Shown: one piece after another, positions 7,740-16,321 of the stretch
Layout of the letters: every line of letters starts with the position of its first letter
Position numbering within the stretch: position 1 is the first letter of the stretch
NCBI RefSeq assembly: GCF_000023105.1
Contig: NC_012669.1
Location: 2,357,025 to 2,421,024 of the forward strand
Length of the DNA stretch: 64,000 nt
From: Beutenbergia cavernae DSM 12333
GTDB taxonomy: Bacteria; Actinomycetota; Actinomycetes; Actinomycetales; Beutenbergiaceae
Direction: 5' to 3'
Program-made: the position numbers and the translations under genes
The notes under the pieces: model-generated
Database searches by the model: none
Told to the model about the DNA's origin: nothing
What the model saw: the letters and a program-made list of their open reading frames with translations, nothing else

Positions 7740-8102
7740 ATGCACTACCTGGTGTCCGTGATCGACGACACGGCCGACCTTCCCCCGGACGACGAGATGG
7801 CGGCCCGCGCGACCGACGACGAGATGTCGGCCATCGACGTGTTCAACGAACGCCTCAAGACCGACGGGTTCTGGGTGTTCGCCGGTGGCCTCGGAGCGCC
7901 CTCCACGGCGACGGTGATCGACAACCGGGGCCCGGAGGCCGCGTTCACGGACGGGCCGTTCGTGGAGACGAAAGAGTACCTCGGCGGGTTCTGGATCCTC
8001 GAGGCACCCGATCTCGACGTCGTGCTCCAGCTCGCCACCGAGGCGTCCAGGGCCTGCAACCGGAAGGTGGAGGTGCGGCCATTCATCGAAGGAGAAGCGT
8101 GA
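7740..8102 (+). CDS. YCII-related (DGPF) protein 1
   Basis: A 120-residue YCII-like protein with the hallmark TDGPFVETKEYLGGF followed by a strand-helix tail. DGPF proteins are small ferredoxin-like-fold proteins of unknown biochemical role, typically encoded beside ECF42 sigma factors and assumed to be part of their signalling or target set. The start was put at 7740 because AAGGAG at 7725-7730 is 9 nt upstream; ATG 7731 touches the same site and is too close. It is followed at 59 nt by a second DGPF gene. Confidence 0.85.
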   Translation: MHYLVSVIDDTADLPPDDEMAARATDDEMSAIDVFNERLKTDGFWVFAGGLGAPSTATVIDNRGPEAAFTDGPFVETKEYLGGFWILEAPDLDVVLQLATEASRACNRKVEVRPFIEGEA

Positions 8103-8161
8103 CCAGGGAAGGTGACGGCGGCCCGACGGGCAGCCGCACGAGAAGAGGAGAGGATTCGAGA

Positions 8162-8509
8162 ATGACGCAGTACCTGATCTCGTTCCAGGCGAGCTGGTGG
8201 ACGGCTCCCGAGGAGGATCTGCCCGAGGTGGCGCGAGACGCGCATGCCGTGGAGCAAGAGGCCGTTGCTGCGGGCGCCTGGATCTTCGGCGCCGGGCTGA
8301 CGGGGCTCGAGCACGTGAGCGTGGTCGAGGCCGACGGGACGATCACCGACGGCCCGTACCCGGAGACCAAGGAGTTCCTGGGCGGCTTCGTGATCGTCGA
8401 GGTACCCACGCGCGAGGAGGCGTTGCAGTGGGCGGCCAAGTTCGCCGCGGCCTGCCGCTGCACCCAGGAGGTCCGTGAGTTCCTGCCCCAACGGACGACG
8501 TTCGAGTGA
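8162..8509 (+). CDS. YCII-related (DGPF) protein 2
   Basis: A 115-residue paralogue of the preceding protein. The signature reads TDGPYPETKEFLGGF, with Tyr replacing Phe of the DGPF motif. The first strand is MTQYLISFQASWW. A GAGGAGAGG tract 8-16 nt upstream supports ATG 8162. The gene lies 13 nt before the sigma-factor start and is surely co-transcribed with it. Divergence of the two copies suggests separate partners or ligands. The molecular function of this family is not established. Confidence 0.85.
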   Translation: MTQYLISFQASWWTAPEEDLPEVARDAHAVEQEAVAAGAWIFGAGLTGLEHVSVVEADGTITDGPYPETKEFLGGFVIVEVPTREEALQWAAKFAAACRCTQEVREFLPQRTTFE

Positions 8510-8522
8510 GGTGCCCGCGAGC

Positions 8523-9749
8523 GTGAGCGACGCGCGGGAGGCGATCACCCGGGCCCACTCGGAGGAGTGGGCCCGGGTGGTGGCGTCCCTGACGCGGCGG
8601 TTCGGCGATCTCGACGTCGCCGAGGACGCCGCCGCCGAGGCGTTCGCGATCGCCGTCGAGCGGTGGCCCGCCGACGGCGTTCCGCCCAAGCCCGGCGCCT
8701 GGCTCACCACGACCGCGAACCGTCGGGCGATCGACCGGATCCGGCGTGAGAGCAAGCGCGACGGCAAGCAGAAGGAGGCCCGGCTGTTGTACGACGACGA
8801 CCCGCCCGAGCCCCTCGGCGTGATCGACGACGACCGGCTCCGGCTCATCTTCACGTGCTGCCACCCGGCACTCGCGATCGAGGCCCGGGTGGCCCTGACG
8901 CTGCGCATGGTCGGCGGCCTCACCGTTCCCGAGATCGCGCGCGCCTTCCTCGTGCAGGAGAGCACCATGGGGCAGCGGATCACCCGTGCGAAGGCCAAGA
9001 TCAAGGCCGCCCGCATCCCGTACCGGGTGCCGTCCGGGGAGGACCTCCCGGCCCGGGTCTCCGGGGTGCTCGCCGTCCTGTTCCTCGTCTTCAACGAGGG
9101 CTACCTGGCGACGGGCTCCGACGTCGACCCCGTGCGTCGCGACCTCACTGCCGAGGCCATCCGGCTCGCCCGGCTGATCCGGGAGCTCGTGCCGGAGGAC
9201 GGCGAGGCGGCCGGCCTGCTGGCACTGATGCTCCTGACCGAGGCTCGGCGTCCCGCGCGGGTCTCGGCTGGCGGCGAGCTGGTCACCCTCGTCGAGCAGG
9301 ACCGCGGCACCTGGGACGCGGGGCTGATCGCCGAGGGTCACCGGCTGGTGCGCGAGCGCCTGGCTGCCCGGGTGGCCCCGGGTCGGTACCAGGTCCTCGC
9401 GGCGATCAACGCCGTGCACACCTCCGCCCGCGACGTCCGGGACACGGACTGGTCGCAGGTCGTCGCCCTGTACGACCAGCTCGTGCGGCTCGACCCCTCG
9501 CCGGTGGTCGCCCTCAACCGGGCCGTCGCCGTGGCGGAGCTCGACGGGCCGGACGTGGCCATGGCCGCCGTCGACAGCCTCGCGGACTCCTTGGACGGCT
9601 ACCACGCGTTCCACGTGACCCGGGCCGACCTGCTGCGTCGTCTGGGTCGCAGTCGCGAGGCACGCGAGGCATACGACCGAGCCATCGAGCTGGCGGGCAA
9701 CACCGCCGAGACCGCATACCTCACGCGACGCCGCGACCAGCTCGGATAG
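8523..9749 (+). CDS. ECF sigma factor, ECF42 group with TPR-like C terminus
   Basis: A 408-residue extracytoplasmic-function sigma factor. Sigma region 2 is around residues 5-80 (RAHSEEWARVVASLTRRFGD, then AWLTTTANRRAIDRIRRE), region 4 around 115-175 (LRMVGGLTVPEIARAFLVQE), and a long helical C-terminal extension follows (about 200 residues, ending LRRLGRSREAREAYDRAIEL, TPR-like). That extension and the two adjacent DGPF genes define ECF42. No anti-sigma factor is encoded nearby, so control probably acts through the C-terminal domain. Start GTG 8523 is a choice; GTG 8511 is also in frame, overlapping a weak GAGG. Confidence 0.87.
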   Translation: MSDAREAITRAHSEEWARVVASLTRRFGDLDVAEDAAAEAFAIAVERWPADGVPPKPGAWLTTTANRRAIDRIRRESKRDGKQKEARLLYDDDPPEPLGVIDDDRLRLIFTCCHPALAIEARVALTLRMVGGLTVPEIARAFLVQESTMGQRITRAKAKIKAARIPYRVPSGEDLPARVSGVLAVLFLVFNEGYLATGSDVDPVRRDLTAEAIRLARLIRELVPEDGEAAGLLALMLLTEARRPARVSAGGELVTLVEQDRGTWDAGLIAEGHRLVRERLAARVAPGRYQVLAAINAVHTSARDVRDTDWSQVVALYDQLVRLDPSPVVALNRAVAVAELDGPDVAMAAVDSLADSLDGYHAFHVTRADLLRRLGRSREAREAYDRAIELAGNTAETAYLTRRRDQLG

Positions 9750-9874
9750 CGCCGCCGCCCGCGGGAACGACGCGGTGATCGTCGCGGACGCCGACCTGAC
9801 GCTCCCCGTCGCGCCGCCGGGCACCCTCGGGCAGACTCGAGGAGCCCGGAGCCGCACGAGAGTCGAGGACGGCG

Positions 9875-10996
9875 ATGACGCTCCACACCGACATCCCTAC
9901 GACCGCCGAGATCACTGCGCTGTGGGACGTCCGCTCCCCGGCTGCCGTGACGCTGTACGTCCCGACGGACCCAGCCTCCACCGGGGAGGCCGAGCGCATC
10001 GAGTTCCGGAACCTGGCACGTCAGGCGCTGAGCCAGCTGGAGCGCGCCGGCCGGACCGAACGCGACGCCGTCGCGGAACGTCTCGACCACCTGCACGACG
10101 ACTCCGAGTTCTGGCGCTACCAGGCTCGCACGCTCGCGGTCTTCGCGACTCCGGACCAGACGTCGGCCTTCCGGCTGCCCAACCGGCTCGCGCCGTTCGC
10201 AGGCGGCGGAAGCCGGTTCTTCGTCAAGCCGCTCCTCCGCGCCGTGACCTTTCCGCAGACCGCGTTCGTGCTCGCCCTCGCGATCGGGTCCGCGCGCGTG
10301 CTCGAGACGATCCCGGACGCCGCGCCCGAGCTCGTCGACGTGGCGGGAATGCCCGCGGACCTGGTCACGGCGATGGGGCCCGGTGCCCTCGACGACGCTC
10401 CGCCGCCGCGGCGCCTGACGAGGGCGGAGGGGCGCGACGTCCGCGTGCACCAGTACGCGCGCCAGGTCGAGCAGGCGCTGCGGACGTTCCTCCACGGGCG
10501 GGGCGCACCCCTCGTGCTGGCCGCGACGGAGCCGATGGCCAGTGCGTTCCGTGCCGTGTGCCACTACCCCGCGCTCGCCCCGGGGACCGTCCAGGGGAGC
10601 CCGGAGGCGCTGACCGACACCGAGCTCGTGGCCGCCGCGCGTGAGCACCTCGACGCGTGGTACGCCTCCCAGCTCGCGGCGCTGCGTGCGACGTTCGAGG
10701 ACCGCACCGGCGCCGGACGGACGGCGCAGGACGTCGCCGAGATCGCCCGTCTGGTGACCGAGGGCGCGGTCGAGACCCTGTTCGTCGACGTCGACGCGGT
10801 GCTCCCGGGCAACCTGGACGACGCCGGGCAGGTCACGTTCACGGAGGGCGGCGAGGGTGCCGTGTACGGGATCGTGGACGAGATCGCCCGCCGTGCCTGG
10901 GACACCGGCGCCCGCCTGCTGGCGGTGCGGCGCGAGGACGTCCCGGGGGGCGGTGACGCCGCGGCGATCCTGCGGTACGCGCCGTCGTCGTCGTAA
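9875..10996 (+). CDS. baeRF-type release-factor-like protein (baeRF11-like)
   Basis: A 373-residue cytosolic protein resembling the bacterial archaeo-eukaryotic release factor families. It opens with an AVTLYVPTDP strand, has a central RLTRAEGRDVRVHQYARQVE helix and a C-terminal L7Ae/Pelota-like alpha/beta block (VTEGAVETLFVDVDAVLPG, then RRAWDTGARLLAVRREDVPG). These families are suspected to act on ribosomes but have no proven function. A purine-rich GAGGACGGCG precedes ATG 9875. The kinase at 11026 follows after 29 nt. Family assignment is by overall pattern, so the exact subfamily is uncertain. Confidence 0.7.
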   Translation: MTLHTDIPTTAEITALWDVRSPAAVTLYVPTDPASTGEAERIEFRNLARQALSQLERAGRTERDAVAERLDHLHDDSEFWRYQARTLAVFATPDQTSAFRLPNRLAPFAGGGSRFFVKPLLRAVTFPQTAFVLALAIGSARVLETIPDAAPELVDVAGMPADLVTAMGPGALDDAPPPRRLTRAEGRDVRVHQYARQVEQALRTFLHGRGAPLVLAATEPMASAFRAVCHYPALAPGTVQGSPEALTDTELVAAAREHLDAWYASQLAALRATFEDRTGAGRTAQDVAEIARLVTEGAVETLFVDVDAVLPGNLDDAGQVTFTEGGEGAVYGIVDEIARRAWDTGARLLAVRREDVPGGGDAAAILRYAPSSS

Positions 10997-11025
10997 TCGC
11001 CACGCTGCGGATACCGTCGGAGCCG

Positions 11026-11574
11026 ATGCCCCGCCTCATCCTGCTCAACGGAGCTCCCGCCGTCGGCAAGTCGACCCTCGCGGCCCGCTACGCCGCGCAC
11101 CACCCGATGAGCCTCGCGCTCGACATCGACCGGGTGCGCGGCATGCTCGGCGGCTGGGCGGACGACCCGACGGCGGCCGGCCTCCTCGCGCGTGAGCTCG
11201 CCGTCGCGATGGCGCGGACCCATCTCGTGGCCGGTCACGACGTCGTCGTCCCGCAGCTCCTCGGGAGGCTGGAGTTCATCGAGCGCCTCGACGCGCTCGC
11301 CACGGAGGTCGACGTGACCTTCCTCGAGGTGGTCGTGGTCGCGGAGCGCGAGGAGGCGTGGCACCGGTTCGACGCCCGCTCCGCGGCGCCCGAGAACCGT
11401 GAGCACGTCGACGCCGCCACCCTCGTCCGTCGGGCCGGTGGGGACACCGCGTTCCACGAGCTGTACGACCGCGTGCGGGACGCCGTGGCGCAGCGGCCGG
11501 CGACGCGCGTCGTCGAGTCCGTCGCCGACGACGTCGACGCCACCTACGCCGCGCTGGAGCGCGTTCTCGGCTGA
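11026..11574 (+). CDS. P-loop kinase-like ATPase
   Basis: A 182-residue AAA_33/zeta-toxin-like P-loop protein. Walker A is G9-APAVGKST, followed by a substrate Asp pair in LALDIDRVRGML and a lid with Arg residues near AWHRFDARS. Such proteins phosphorylate small molecules (sugars, nucleosides, antibiotics) or nucleotide sugars; the substrate here is unknown. A TACCGT hexamer 8 nt before ATG 11026 suggests a leaderless message of its own, though it is only 29 nt behind the baeRF gene. No antitoxin partner is visible. Confidence 0.8.
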   Translation: MPRLILLNGAPAVGKSTLAARYAAHHPMSLALDIDRVRGMLGGWADDPTAAGLLARELAVAMARTHLVAGHDVVVPQLLGRLEFIERLDALATEVDVTFLEVVVVAEREEAWHRFDARSAAPENREHVDAATLVRRAGGDTAFHELYDRVRDAVAQRPATRVVESVADDVDATYAALERVLG

Positions 11575-11602
11575 GCGTGCGCGTCCGGCCGTCCCCGCGA
11601 GG

Positions 11603-12523
11603 TCAACGGGCGCACCGGAAGCCGACGTGGCTCATCCCGGTGTCGACCTGTTGCGGACGACGCGCCGCGGGTCGGTATCGCCGGCAGTACGAGTCGGCGC
11701 AGAGGAACGAGCCGCCCTTGACGACGCGGCGCGGGACGGTGAACGGCTGGGCCGCGTCGACGCTCGAGGCCGCGTCCCCTCCCCTGGGGTTCCTCGGGAT
11801 GCAGCACCCGCCGGCATCGTGCGCCCGGTACCAGTCCGACGTCCACTCCCACACGTTGCCCGCCATGTCGTGCAGCCCGTAGGCGTTGGCCGGGTAGGAG
11901 CCCACCGGCGCCGTCGCCCCGTAGCCGGGCTCCGCGCGCCACGGGAAGTCGCCGTGCCAGTAGTTCGCCCGCCGCTCCCCCGCGGCCTCCGGCTCGTCGC
12001 TCCAGGTGAACTCGGCGCCGTCGAGCCCACCGCGCGCCGCGAGCTCCCACTCGGCCTCCGTGGGCAGCCGCAGGCCGGCCCACGCGGCGTACGCCTCGGC
12101 GTCCTCGTACGCGACGTGCACCACCGGGTGGTCGAGCCGCTTCCGTACCGACGAGCCCGGGCCGAGCGGACGGCGCCAGCTCGCCCCCGGGGTCCACGCC
12201 CACCACTGGCTCAGGTGCCGCAGATCCACCGGACCCGCCGTCGGCGTGAACACCATCGATCCCGGCGCGAGGTTCTCCGCAGGCGCCCCCGGGAAGGCCG
12301 CCGGGTCGAGCGGACGCTCGGCCACGGTGCGGTACCTCGTGTCCTCGACGAAGCGGGTGAACTCGCGGTTGGTCACCTGCGTGGGACTGATCTCGAAGCC
12401 GTCCACCGCCACGCGGTGCGCGGGAGCCTCCTCCGGGTAGTGGACGTCGGAGCCCATCGTGAACTCCCCGCCCTCGATCCGGACGAGCCCCTCTCCCCCG
12501 CCGTCGCGAGCGATCGCCGACAT
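11603..12523 (-). CDS. Formylglycine-generating enzyme
   Basis: A 306-residue SUMF1/FGE-type protein. The N-terminal GGEFTMGSD and the C-terminal GGSFLCADSYCRRYRPAAR block are diagnostic; the two cysteines of C-A-D-S-Y-C are the copper-binding pair of aerobic FGEs. It oxidises a cysteine to formylglycine in CxPxR-like sites of client sulfatases, in the cytosol before folding. It starts 2 nt after the stop of the sulfatase gene, so enzyme and client are co-transcribed. Internal strands (LPTEAEWELAARGG, MAGNVWEWTSDWY) match the family well and the length is normal. Confidence 0.93.
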   Translation of the reverse strand: MSAIARDGGGEGLVRIEGGEFTMGSDVHYPEEAPAHRVAVDGFEISPTQVTNREFTRFVEDTRYRTVAERPLDPAAFPGAPAENLAPGSMVFTPTAGPVDLRHLSQWWAWTPGASWRRPLGPGSSVRKRLDHPVVHVAYEDAEAYAAWAGLRLPTEAEWELAARGGLDGAEFTWSDEPEAAGERRANYWHGDFPWRAEPGYGATAPVGSYPANAYGLHDMAGNVWEWTSDWYRAHDAGGCCIPRNPRGGDAASSVDAAQPFTVPRRVVKGGSFLCADSYCRRYRPAARRPQQVDTGMSHVGFRCAR

Positions 12524-12525
12524 CC

Positions 12526-14064
12526 TCAGTTGCTGCCGAGGAACGACTGGAGCTTCTCGACCGCCTGGTCGATGCTGAAGCTCGCGGCGCGCTGGCGCGG
12601 CGGGTACTCACGGAATGTCGCCAGGAACTGCGTCATGATCACCTGCGACGCGAAGACGAGATAGTCGTTGTCGAACAGCCAGTCGTAGTAGGTGTTCGAC
12701 GTGATCGTCGCCCGCTCGAACGGGTCGGTGCGCAAGTTGTACAGGAGCGGGACCCGCAACGGTACGAACGGCTCGGCCCACACGCGGAGCGTCCCGGGCA
12801 CCCGCTGCTCCATGAACACGACCTTCCAGTTGTCGAACCGGAGCGCTAGCACGTCGCCGTCGTCGGAGAAGTAGACCATCCCCTTGCGCGGGCTCTCGTC
12901 GGCCTCGCCGGTCAGGTACGGGAGCAGGTTGTAGCCGTCGATGTGCACCTTGTAGGTGACGTCGCCGATCGTCTTCCCCTGCTTGAGGTCGTCGACGACG
13001 CCCGTGTCGCCGGCCGCCGCGAGCAAGGTGGGCAGCCAGTCGTGGTGCTGGACGATCTCGTTCGACACGACGCCGGCCGCGATCCGCCCGGGCCACCGGA
13101 TCATCTCGGGCACCCGGAACGCACCCTCCCAGTTCGTGTTCTTCTCGCTGCGGAACGGCGTCATCCCGCCGTCGGGCCACGTGTTCATGTGCGGCCCGTT
13201 GTCCGTCGAGTAGATGACGATCGTGTCCTCGGCGATGCCGAGCTCGTCGAGCTGGTCCAGCAGGCCCCCGACGACGCGGTCGTGGTCGATCATCGTGTCG
13301 TGGTACGGCGACTGCCACCGTCCGGCCTGACCCACGCTCTCCGGCTTCGGGTGCGTCCTGAAGTGCATGTGCGTCGTGTTCATCCACACGAAGAACGGCG
13401 TGTCCGCGTCCACCTGGCGTGCGATGAAGTCCTGCGCGGCGGCGGCGAACTCCTCGTCGACCGTCTCCATCCGCTTCTTCGTGAGCGCCCCGGTGTCCTC
13501 GATCCGCTGCTTGCCGCGCGGACCGAAGCGGCCGTCCTCGGTCGGGTCGTCGACGTCCGTCGCCCAGGAGTGGATGACCCCGCGGGGGCGTGCACGCTCG
13601 TTGAACCCCGGGAAGTCCTCGGGCGACGGCCAGTTCGGCAGCTCGGGCTCCTCCTCGGCGTTGAGGTGGTAAAGGTTGCCGTAGAACTCGTCGAACCCGT
13701 GCGCCGTCGGGAGGAACTCGTTCTTGTCGCCGAGGTGGTTCTTCCCGAACTGTCCGGTCGCGTACCCGAGCGGCTTCAGCAGCTCCGCGATGGTGGGGTC
13801 CTCCGCCTGCAGGCCGATGGGCGAGCCCGGGATCCCGACCTTGCTCAGGCCGGTGCGGAACACGCTCTGCCCGGTGATGAACGACGACCGGCCCGCGGTA
13901 CAGCTCTGCTCCCCGTACGAGTCGGTGAAGCGCATGCCCTCGGCGGCGATGCGGTCGATGTTCGGGGTCCAGTACCCCATGAGGCCGTCGCTGTAGCAGC
14001 TGAGGTTCGTGATGCCGATGTCGTCGCCCCAGATCACCAGGATGTTCGGCTTCCCGTTCGGCAT
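12526..14064 (-). CDS. Arylsulfatase, type I
   Basis: A 512-residue type I sulfatase. The metal-binding N terminus (NILVIWGDDIG), the formylglycine site C55-T-A-G-R (the CxAxR variant), substrate-binding KNHLGD and the DNGPHMNTW block are present and in order. It hydrolyses sulfate esters; the natural substrate is unknown. No signal peptide is seen, so it is probably cytosolic. The start is set at ATG 14064, preceded by GAGGGAG, rather than 26 codons upstream. The maturase gene follows directly. Close resemblance to actinobacterial arylsulfatases with a C-terminal insert is assumed rather than tested. Confidence 0.93.
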   Translation of the reverse strand: MPNGKPNILVIWGDDIGITNLSCYSDGLMGYWTPNIDRIAAEGMRFTDSYGEQSCTAGRSSFITGQSVFRTGLSKVGIPGSPIGLQAEDPTIAELLKPLGYATGQFGKNHLGDKNEFLPTAHGFDEFYGNLYHLNAEEEPELPNWPSPEDFPGFNERARPRGVIHSWATDVDDPTEDGRFGPRGKQRIEDTGALTKKRMETVDEEFAAAAQDFIARQVDADTPFFVWMNTTHMHFRTHPKPESVGQAGRWQSPYHDTMIDHDRVVGGLLDQLDELGIAEDTIVIYSTDNGPHMNTWPDGGMTPFRSEKNTNWEGAFRVPEMIRWPGRIAAGVVSNEIVQHHDWLPTLLAAAGDTGVVDDLKQGKTIGDVTYKVHIDGYNLLPYLTGEADESPRKGMVYFSDDGDVLALRFDNWKVVFMEQRVPGTLRVWAEPFVPLRVPLLYNLRTDPFERATITSNTYYDWLFDNDYLVFASQVIMTQFLATFREYPPRQRAASFSIDQAVEKLQSFLGSN

Positions 14065-14183
14065 GGCTGCTCCCTCTGGTGGCGGTGACCTGCCCCGGAC
14101 GTCGCGGTCCGGGCTCGTGCGCACATCATGTCGGCGGGGCACGCACGGCGCGAGTGCTGAGGCGGCGTCGATAGCCTGGTCGC

Positions 14184-14714
14184 ATGACGCGGTACGTGGC
14201 GCTCCTGCGGGGCGTGAACGTCGGGGGCATCACGGTGCGGTCGGCCCGGCTTGCGGAGATGGCCCGCGGGATGGGGCTCGACGACGTGCGCACCGTCCTG
14301 GCCAGCGGGAACCTCGTGTTCAGCTCCGACGAGCCCGTCGAGCGGCTCAAGACCCGCATCGAGTCGGAGCTGTCGGACACGTTCGGCTACGACGCGTGGA
14401 TCGTCCTGACGACGAGCGCACACGTGGCGCAGGTCGTCGCGGCGTACCCGTTCGAACCCGACCGCGAGGGCCACCACGCGTACGTCGTGTTCGGCTCGCA
14501 CCCCGGGGTGCTCGCCGAGCTCACGGCCGAGGCGACGAGCGTGGTGGGCACGAGCGGCGCGGACGAACAGGTCGCACCCGGGGACGGCGTCCTGTACTGG
14601 GAGTGCCCGAAGGGTTCGACGCTCGACACCGCCGTCTCGAAGGTCCTGGCCCGCAAGGCGTACCGGCAGAGCACCACGAACCGGAACCTGCGCACGTTGC
14701 GCAAGCTGACGTGA
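14184..14714 (+). CDS. DUF1697 protein
   Basis: A 176-residue DUF1697 family member. The N-terminal signature YVALLRGVNVGG, then ASGNLVFSS, and the C-terminal TTNRNLRTLRKL (Arg/Asn-rich tail) match the family. Its function is unknown; two similar ferredoxin-like halves are predicted. The ATG follows TAGCCT by 6 nt with no ribosome binding site (leaderless). Its stop overlaps the start of the PfkB kinase by 4 nt, so the two are translationally coupled, though no metabolic link is evident. Confidence 0.88.
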   Translation: MTRYVALLRGVNVGGITVRSARLAEMARGMGLDDVRTVLASGNLVFSSDEPVERLKTRIESELSDTFGYDAWIVLTTSAHVAQVVAAYPFEPDREGHHAYVVFGSHPGVLAELTAEATSVVGTSGADEQVAPGDGVLYWECPKGSTLDTAVSKVLARKAYRQSTTNRNLRTLRKLT

Positions 14715-15616
14715 GCGCCCCGGAGGTGCGCGGCCTGTTCGTCGGGCTCGCGACCCTCGACGTCGTGCACCGCGTCGCCGCGCGGCCCGGTCCGGACGAG
14801 AAGGTCGTCGCCACCCGCACCGACGTCGCGGCGGGTGGTCCGGCCGCGGTCGCCGCCGCCACGTTCGCCGCCCTCGGTGGAATGGCCACGCTCGTGACGG
14901 CGATCGGGCGCGGGCCGATCGGGCGCGCGCTCACGCACGACCTGGACGCGTGCGGCGTCGTCGTCGTCGATCTCGCCGTCCAGGAGGAGGCTGCCGCCCC
15001 GTCGAGCGCCGTCGTCGTCGAGCACACGGGCGAGCGCTCGGTCGTGAGCAGCGCCGCCTCGGCCCCCGCTCCGCGGCCCCTGCCCCCCGAGGAGGCGGAT
15101 CGTATGGTGGCAGCGGCCGACGTCGTCCTCCTCGACGGGCACCACCCTGCTCTCGCGCTGCCGGTGGTCTCGGCCGCCGGACGCCACGCGGTCCCGGTGG
15201 TCCTCGACGGCGGGAGCCACAAGCCGCTCGTCGACGAGCTCCTGCCTCTCGTCGGCGCCGCCGTCTTCTCCGGCACGTTCCGGTTCCCCGGTGGCGGCGC
15301 ACCGGACGGGGCGACGACGGCGCTCGGTCCCGCCTTCGTGGCCGTCACCCAGGGAGCGCGGCCGGTGCGCTGGTGGACGGCCGACGGGGCCGGCGACGTC
15401 CCGGTCCCCGCCGTCGACGTCGTCGACACGCTGGGCGCCGGGGACGCGTTTCACGGTGCCTTCGCCTACGCGACGGCGTGCGGCGCCGGACCCATCGACG
15501 CCGTCCGCACCGCGATCGCCGTCGCCGGCGTGCGTGTGTCCCACCTCGGGCCGCGCGGTTGGCTGACGGACCCTCGACTCAAGCACATCGCGGCGGGCGC
15601 GGGGCGGCGGTCGTGA
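14711..15616 (+). CDS. PfkB-family carbohydrate kinase
   Basis: A 301-residue ribokinase/PfkB-fold sugar kinase. It shows the N-terminal GGPAAVAAATFAALGG motif and the C-terminal DTLGAGDAFHGAF with the catalytic Asp of GAGD. ATP binding would use the VTQGARPV stretch. The substrate is probably a sugar or nucleoside and cannot be named. The GTG start overlaps the DUF1697 stop (GTGA). No sugar transporter is adjacent. Confidence 0.85.
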   Translation: MSAPEVRGLFVGLATLDVVHRVAARPGPDEKVVATRTDVAAGGPAAVAAATFAALGGMATLVTAIGRGPIGRALTHDLDACGVVVVDLAVQEEAAAPSSAVVVEHTGERSVVSSAASAPAPRPLPPEEADRMVAAADVVLLDGHHPALALPVVSAAGRHAVPVVLDGGSHKPLVDELLPLVGAAVFSGTFRFPGGGAPDGATTALGPAFVAVTQGARPVRWWTADGAGDVPVPAVDVVDTLGAGDAFHGAFAYATACGAGPIDAVRTAIAVAGVRVSHLGPRGWLTDPRLKHIAAGAGRRS

Positions 15617-15656
15617 GCGCAGGATCGCGGCGTGGCCACGGACCTCGAGCGAGGGG

Positions 15657-16316
15657 TCAGAGGTCGGCGAGGGCGAGCGTCTCGCCGTCGGACCAGGTCC
15701 GGTACGCAGCCGGGGCGATGCCGAGCCCGTCCGGGCCGAGCTGCCGGCCGATGAGCCCGAGCCCCAGGTCCGAGGCGAGCGACTCGTGGATGGGGACCGC
15801 CACCCGCGGCGCGACCGCACGCGCGAAGTCGACGACCTCCGCGAGCTTCAGCCACGGTCCGCTCACCGGCAGGAGGAGCAGGTCGACGTCCTCGCCCGGC
15901 GCGGTCAGCGCGTCGCCCGGGTGGTACACGGCGTGCGGACCGGACCGCACGACGTAGCCGTGGTTGAGCGGGCGAGGAAGGTCCTCGTGGACGACGGCGT
16001 GCCACTCCCCCACAGCCCGCACCGTGACGTCGCCAAAGGCCAGCTCCTCGCCGGCGCGCACGGGCCGACGGCGTGCGTCGGGACCGCCGATGAGGGTCAC
16101 CACGTCGGCCGGGGCGTGGACGACCAGCTCCGGATCGGCGTCGAGCGCCGCCACCAGCTGCTCGGGTACCACGTGGTCGGCGTGCTGGTGGGTGACGAGC
16201 ACGACGTCGGCGTCGCGTGTGGCGTCGGCCGGGCCGAACGAACCCGGGTCGATGACGAGCGTGACCTGCGGGGTGGTGATGCGCACGCACGCGTGCGCGA
16301 CCTTCGTGACGTCCAA
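15657..16316 (-). CDS. Metallo-beta-lactamase-fold hydrolase (UlaG-like)
   Basis: A 219-residue MBL-fold protein. The metal motif is THQHADHVVP (HxHxDH), after the first strand KVAHACVRI; the later His residues occur in GEWHAVVHE and YHPGDAL. The open form without linker fits the UlaG/beta-lactamase_2 branch, cytosolic hydrolases or phosphodiesterases of mostly unknown substrate. It starts 5 nt after the MerR gene and is probably read through from it. Length is typical. Confidence 0.85.
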   Translation of the reverse strand: MDVTKVAHACVRITTPQVTLVIDPGSFGPADATRDADVVLVTHQHADHVVPEQLVAALDADPELVVHAPADVVTLIGGPDARRRPVRAGEELAFGDVTVRAVGEWHAVVHEDLPRPLNHGYVVRSGPHAVYHPGDALTAPGEDVDLLLLPVSGPWLKLAEVVDFARAVAPRVAVPIHESLASDLGLGLIGRQLGPDGLGIAPAAYRTWSDGETLALADL

Positions 16317-16321
16317 CGTCG

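Noticed and set aside
6669-7745. 358-codon minus-strand frame across the gene-poor stretch and the DHFR-like gene
   Set aside because: Antisense to the DHFR-like gene; no domain pattern and no ribosome site.
12943-14088. Long plus-strand open frame opposite the sulfatase
   Set aside because: Rich in Val/Arg/Pro, antisense to a motif-complete sulfatase; a GC-rich shadow.
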